A stretch of DNA of 64,000 nt from Hyphomicrobiales bacterium (GTDB lineage Bacteria; Pseudomonadota; Alphaproteobacteria; Rhizobiales; Rhizobiaceae): the NCBI GenBank assembly GCA_900469615.1, contig UBYA01000002.1:186001-250000 (forward strand), written 5' to 3'. Of this stretch, positions 60,732 through 64,000 are shown in pieces (positions within the stretch are counted from its first letter, which is position 1; the number at the start of each line of letters is the position of its first letter). A program made the translations under genes and the position numbers. The notes under the pieces are model-generated. The model was given only the letters and a program-made list of their open reading frames with translations. It searched no databases and was not told where the DNA came from.

Positions 60732-62061
60732 AAACTATCTGGACGACCCGGCCAGTCGATTTGCCACGGTCGCGATGACCGATACGAACGGGCTTCTGCG
60801 CGGGCAGATGGTGTCCGTCGGCAGCCTCAAGGGGATCGCGAAAAACGGCATGGGCATGTCGCCGGTGACGCTGGCGCTCGATCCGACCGACGTGGTGCTG
60901 ACCATCCCCGGCGTCTCCGACGGCACGTCGGACTTTCACGACGATCCGCTGATCATCGATCCGGCCACCGCTCGCCGGCTGCCATGGTCGAAGCCGGGCC
61001 ATGATCTGCTGGTTCTCTCCAATTATTCCGGCGGTACTTCCGAATTGTGCCCCCGCTCCATCCTGAAGCGCGTCCTCGAGCGTGTCGGCAATGCCGGATA
61101 TGCCCCCCGCTACGGCATGGAGCTTGAATATACCCTCTTCGATGAAACGCCGGAAAGCGCCCGCGCCAAAGGCTATCGCAATCTCAAGACCGCAACGCAG
61201 CACAACAGCCACGATCTGGTGCTCTATCAGGTCCAGCAGACCGAATGGTACGAAGCCGTCGCGGCGATGTGCGAGCCTCTGCGGATCGATCTCGCCAAGA
61301 TGCACGAGGAAATCGGCGGCGGCTTTCTGGAGGCCTGTATCGCGGCCGGCGAGGGGCTGGAGCCTGCCGATCAGCTCGTGCTGCTGAAGAATTTCCTGCG
61401 TTCGTTGGCGCAGAGGCAGGGAAGGTGCGTCACCTTCATGCCGCGCTGGACGGAGGCCGCCGACAGCCAGTCGATCCATGTGCACATCTCGCTCAAGGAC
61501 CGCGACGGCCGGCCGATCTTTCACGATCCCGCGCAGAAGAACGGCGTGTCGCAGACCTTCCGCCACTTTCTCGGCGGGCTGCAGACCTATATCGGCGACA
61601 TGACGCTGCTCTTCCAGCCGACCGTCAATTCCTACCGCCGCTTCGCGCCAGGCACCTTCGCGCCGCCCGGCCTCAGCTGGGGTTACGAAAACCGCACGAC
61701 CTGTTTCCGCATCGTCGGCCACGACGCCGGTTCGCTCAGGGTCGAAAATCGCCTGCCCGGCGCCGACACCAATCCCTATCTGACCGTGGCGGCCACGATC
61801 GCGGCCGGCATCGCCGGCATATTGGAGCAGATAGAACCGGAGCCGGAGACGGTCGGCAACGGCTATGCGCAGGAGCCGGAGCGCGATTTCGCACGTTCGA
61901 TGCCCGAGGCGATCGAGCGGCTGCGTGGCTCGGCCTTTGCCAAGGATTGGCTGGGCGCCCGGTTTGTCGAGGCTTTCACCTCGACGCGTGAAACGCAGCA
62001 CAACGAGTTCCGCCGCAAGATTCCCGATGTGGAATTGGAACGCTTCTTCGATTTGGGGTGA
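60721..62061 (+). CDS. Glutamine synthetase-like gamma-glutamyl ligase
   Basis: The 446 residues belong to the glutamine synthetase superfamily: N-terminal beta-grasp (TDTNGLLRGQMVSVGSLKGI), catalytic domain with metal-binding Glu residues in YGMELEYTLFDE and KMHEEIGGGFLEAC, HVHISLKDRDGRP with the conserved His, and FAPPGLSWGYENRTTCFRIV. It diverges from housekeeping GlnA and resembles GlnA-like/PuuA-type enzymes that glutamylate amines using ATP. In context it may glutamylate an amine substrate or trap ammonia or an amine released by the pathway. Confidence 0.88.
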   Translation: MTIENYLDDPASRFATVAMTDTNGLLRGQMVSVGSLKGIAKNGMGMSPVTLALDPTDVVLTIPGVSDGTSDFHDDPLIIDPATARRLPWSKPGHDLLVLSNYSGGTSELCPRSILKRVLERVGNAGYAPRYGMELEYTLFDETPESARAKGYRNLKTATQHNSHDLVLYQVQQTEWYEAVAAMCEPLRIDLAKMHEEIGGGFLEACIAAGEGLEPADQLVLLKNFLRSLAQRQGRCVTFMPRWTEAADSQSIHVHISLKDRDGRPIFHDPAQKNGVSQTFRHFLGGLQTYIGDMTLLFQPTVNSYRRFAPGTFAPPGLSWGYENRTTCFRIVGHDAGSLRVENRLPGADTNPYLTVAATIAAGIAGILEQIEPEPETVGNGYAQEPERDFARSMPEAIERLRGSAFAKDWLGARFVEAFTSTRETQHNEFRRKIPDVELERFFDLG

Positions 62062-62067
62062 ACGCAT

Positions 62068-63219
62068 ATGGACGCAGATCTTCGTGGTCTTTTCCTGGAA
62101 AGCATGAGCCGGGTCGCCTCTGCCGTTACGGTCGTGACGACGGATGGCGATGCGGGCCGCTTCGGCGTCACCGTCTCGTCCATGACGTCGGTTTCGGCCG
62201 ATACGAGCCGGCCTTCCCTGCTGGTCAGCATTCATCACCTCAGTCCTGCCGGTGAAGCGATCCGGAAGAACAAGCGGTTTTGCGCCAATGTGCTCAGCGG
62301 CAACCAGAGCTTCGTTTCGGACCTTTTCTCCGGTCGCCTCAAGCATCTCGCCGACGACAGGTTCTCGGCGATCGGCTGGCACAGCAGCGAGACGGGGTCG
62401 CCCGTCATCGACGGTGCCATCGCCTCCCTCGACTGCGAGCTGAAGACGGCCCTGCTTTGGGGCACGCATTTCATTCTGATCGGCGAGGTCGAGCGGATCG
62501 AACTGTCGCGGCAACGCTCGCCGCTCGTCTATGCCAATCGGGGCTATCGCCGCGCCATTCCGATCGCGCCGGACGACGATCAGCCGCATAGTCCGGAAAG
62601 CCAGTTGCGTGTCGGTTTCTTCATCACGCTCGGCCCGGAGTTCGTGCCGCCGCTGGTCGCCGAGTTTGCCGGCAAGACGCCGGGGGTCGACATCCGGCTG
62701 TTGGAGGCGGACCACGACGATCTCATCGAGCAGATGCGTGCCGGCAAGATCGAGGCCGCCGTCACCTTCGGATCGGTGGACGAGCCGGAACTCGATAGTG
62801 AACTCCTGTGCGCTCCGGCGCCGCATGTGCTGCTGAGTGCGGATCATCCGCTTGCCGCGAAATCCAGCCTTCGCCTTGCCGATATCGCCGATTTGCCGAT
62901 GATCCTGCTCGATTATCCCTCCGTTCGCGCCGCGATCGCCGCTCTCTTCAAGCGCAATGAGATGAAGCCGGTCGTCCGTCTGCAGTCGCCATCCTTCGCC
63001 ATGGTGCGGGGACTGGTGGCCCAGGGTCTCGGCTATTCGATCGTTCCGCAAAAACCGCAAAACAGAACCGGGCCGGACGGACGTGAAATTCGAGCCGTGC
63101 CGCTGGACGAGGAGTTTCCGGAGGGTGCTGTCATTGCCGTTATGCAGAAGCCGGATGACCAAAGCCGGCTGGCCAGGGACTTCATTGAAAAATGCAGGAT
63201 GTCGTTCAAGCGCGCCTGA
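62068..63219 (+). CDS. Flavin reductase fused to a LysR-type effector-binding domain
   Basis: The 383 residues contain two domains. Residues 1-165 are a short-chain FMN reductase (LFLESMSRVASAVTVVTTDG, RFGVTVSSMTSVSADTSRPS, CANVLSGNQSFVSDLFSGRL, YRRAIPIAP), as in HpaC. Residues about 175-383 are a LysR substrate-binding domain (LRVGFFITLGPEFVPPLVAE, MRAGKIEAAVTFGSVDEPEL, GLVAQGLGYSIVPQKP) with no DNA-binding helix-turn-helix. The protein is thus an enzyme with a borrowed sensor domain. It could supply reduced flavin to a partner oxygenase only when the aromatic ligand is bound, similar in logic to the MarR-like tail of A. baumannii hydroxyphenylacetate reductase C1. Confidence 0.9.
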   Translation: MDADLRGLFLESMSRVASAVTVVTTDGDAGRFGVTVSSMTSVSADTSRPSLLVSIHHLSPAGEAIRKNKRFCANVLSGNQSFVSDLFSGRLKHLADDRFSAIGWHSSETGSPVIDGAIASLDCELKTALLWGTHFILIGEVERIELSRQRSPLVYANRGYRRAIPIAPDDDQPHSPESQLRVGFFITLGPEFVPPLVAEFAGKTPGVDIRLLEADHDDLIEQMRAGKIEAAVTFGSVDEPELDSELLCAPAPHVLLSADHPLAAKSSLRLADIADLPMILLDYPSVRAAIAALFKRNEMKPVVRLQSPSFAMVRGLVAQGLGYSIVPQKPQNRTGPDGREIRAVPLDEEFPEGAVIAVMQKPDDQSRLARDFIEKCRMSFKRA

Positions 63220-63306
63220 CGGGGAGGGAGGGCGCTGCCGACGTGAGAATTGACGGGAGAATACCGCAATAGACGCCGCCAGGAGCGGCAGAATGGAGAG
63301 GGGAAT

Positions 63307-64000
63307 ATGGCTCAGGAAGAAGCTATCGGCATGACTGGTGCAGGGAGTAACCAACTTCGTAAAAATTCGCTCGGACTGATCGCCGTCACTTTCATGGTGA
63401 TCTCGGCGGCGGCCCCCCTGACGGGCGTTGCCGGCGCGATGCCACTGGCATTCATGCTGGGGAACGGTGCGGGCATTCCGGCGACCTTCGTCTTCGTGAC
63501 GCTGGTGATGCTGGCCTTTGCCGCCGGCTATGTCACCATGTCGCGCTACGTTACCAATGCCGGCGCTTTCTACGCCTATGCGGCGCGCGGCCTTGGTGGG
63601 CGTGTCGCCGGAGCGGTCGCAGTCACCGCGTTGGTCGCCTATAACGCCATGCAGTTCGGGCTCATCGGCCTGTTCGGCGGCATCGCAGCCGGCATTTTCG
63701 GCTCGTTCGGGCTGGTTCTGCCCTGGTGGGTCTGGAGCTTGCTCGCCATCCTGCTGGTAGGTTTCCTTGGCTATCGCCAGGTCGACCTGTCCGCCAAGGT
63801 GCTCGTCTTCGTCGTGGCCCTGGAATATCTGGTGGTGCTGGTCGTCGATTTCGCCATTCTGGGCAAGGGCGGAGCGAGCGGACTTGCGCTGAATTTCTTC
63901 GACGCAAACGCCGTCTTCTCGGGTTCGCTCACCGCGGCGGTCCTTTTCTGCCTCGGCTGCTTCATCGGCTTCGAGGCGACGACCATCTATGCCGAGGAGG
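63307..64000 (+). CDS. APC-superfamily amino acid/amine permease (3' truncated by window)
   Basis: ATG 63307 opens a frame that runs off the window; 231 residues are visible. The APC pattern is clear: LIAVTFMVISAAAPLTGVAG in helix 1, YVTMSRYVTNAGAFYAYAAR in helices 2-3, then GLVLPWWVWSLLAILLVGFL and the helix 6 region CLGCFIGFEATTIYAEE. It lies downstream of the GS-like and reductase genes and probably imports the amine or amino acid substrate of the cluster. Confidence 0.9.
   Translation, partial: MAQEEAIGMTGAGSNQLRKNSLGLIAVTFMVISAAAPLTGVAGAMPLAFMLGNGAGIPATFVFVTLVMLAFAAGYVTMSRYVTNAGAFYAYAARGLGGRVAGAVAVTALVAYNAMQFGLIGLFGGIAAGIFGSFGLVLPWWVWSLLAILLVGFLGYRQVDLSAKVLVFVVALEYLVVLVVDFAILGKGGASGLALNFFDANAVFSGSLTAAVLFCLGCFIGFEATTIYAEE

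Noticed and set aside
60625..63354. 909-codon minus-strand open frame
   Set aside because: It lies antisense across four convincing genes (TetR, GS-like, reductase fusion and others) and is rich in Arg, His and Asp as expected for a shadow frame.

Overview
The window reads as chromosome or large-replicon DNA of a GC-rich alphaproteobacterium, most likely a member of the Rhizobiaceae. The pointers are several small rhizobial families (DUF982, DUF2934), a soluble PAS-PAS chemoreceptor, an intergenic palindrome of the rhizobial mosaic (RIME-like) type, and a run of promoters of the alphaproteobacterial general stress sigma factor EcfG (GGAAC, 16 bases, C/GGTT). I see no phage, insertion sequence, CRISPR array, rRNA or origin. 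All functional calls are read from sequence by eye and no search was run.

Layout. (1) 1-6016: selenocysteine machinery: the 3' end of fdhE, selA, a Sel1-repeat gene, selB, the tRNA-Sec gene selC lying inside the selB reading frame, a small coupled gene, and convergent selD. (2) 6309-9487: a soluble chemoreceptor and an unknown protein. (3) 9697-15896: a seven-gene minus-strand operon (ctlX, ddaH, polar amino acid ABC transporter, M20 amidohydrolase) that suggests uptake and breakdown of arginine, methylarginines or citrulline. (4) 16286-30498: a Gram-negative sortase with its LPXTG-like target, a regulator, a 2OG-Fe(II) oxygenase, a large autotransporter, a cytochrome P460, a Tat-exported epoxide hydrolase, an MFS carrier and a protein phosphatase.

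(5) About 30.7-51.6 kb looks like a general-stress-response island. It holds many small envelope or unknown proteins, a PEBP-like protein, phosphoketolase and acetate kinase, an EcfG-like ECF sigma factor, an orphan receiver, UdgX, an EmrAB-like pump, two Ku proteins and ligase LigD. At least eleven sites fit the EcfG consensus at exactly 16-base spacing, nearly all 25-90 bases before a start codon, including both Ku genes.

(6) 51698 to the end is a catabolic cluster for a ring compound. A GntR-family regulator faces gentisate 1,2-dioxygenase, a FAH-family hydrolase, a nitrilase and a flavin reductase-like protein. A second operon follows: a NicX-like 2,5-dihydroxypyridine dioxygenase, an acyl-CoA-dehydrogenase-fold flavoprotein lacking the usual catalytic Glu, an SRPBCC-alpha/beta-hydrolase fusion (NicD-like), a TetR regulator, a glutamine-synthetase-like ligase, a flavin reductase fused to a LysR-type effector domain, and an APC permease cut by the window end. 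The two operons share a perfect 12-base palindrome before their promoters, and the second has an additional perfect 18-base palindrome. This cluster is the best candidate for an undescribed system: a two-component flavin monooxygenase whose reductase carries a ligand-sensing domain, coupled to pyridine-ring cleavage.
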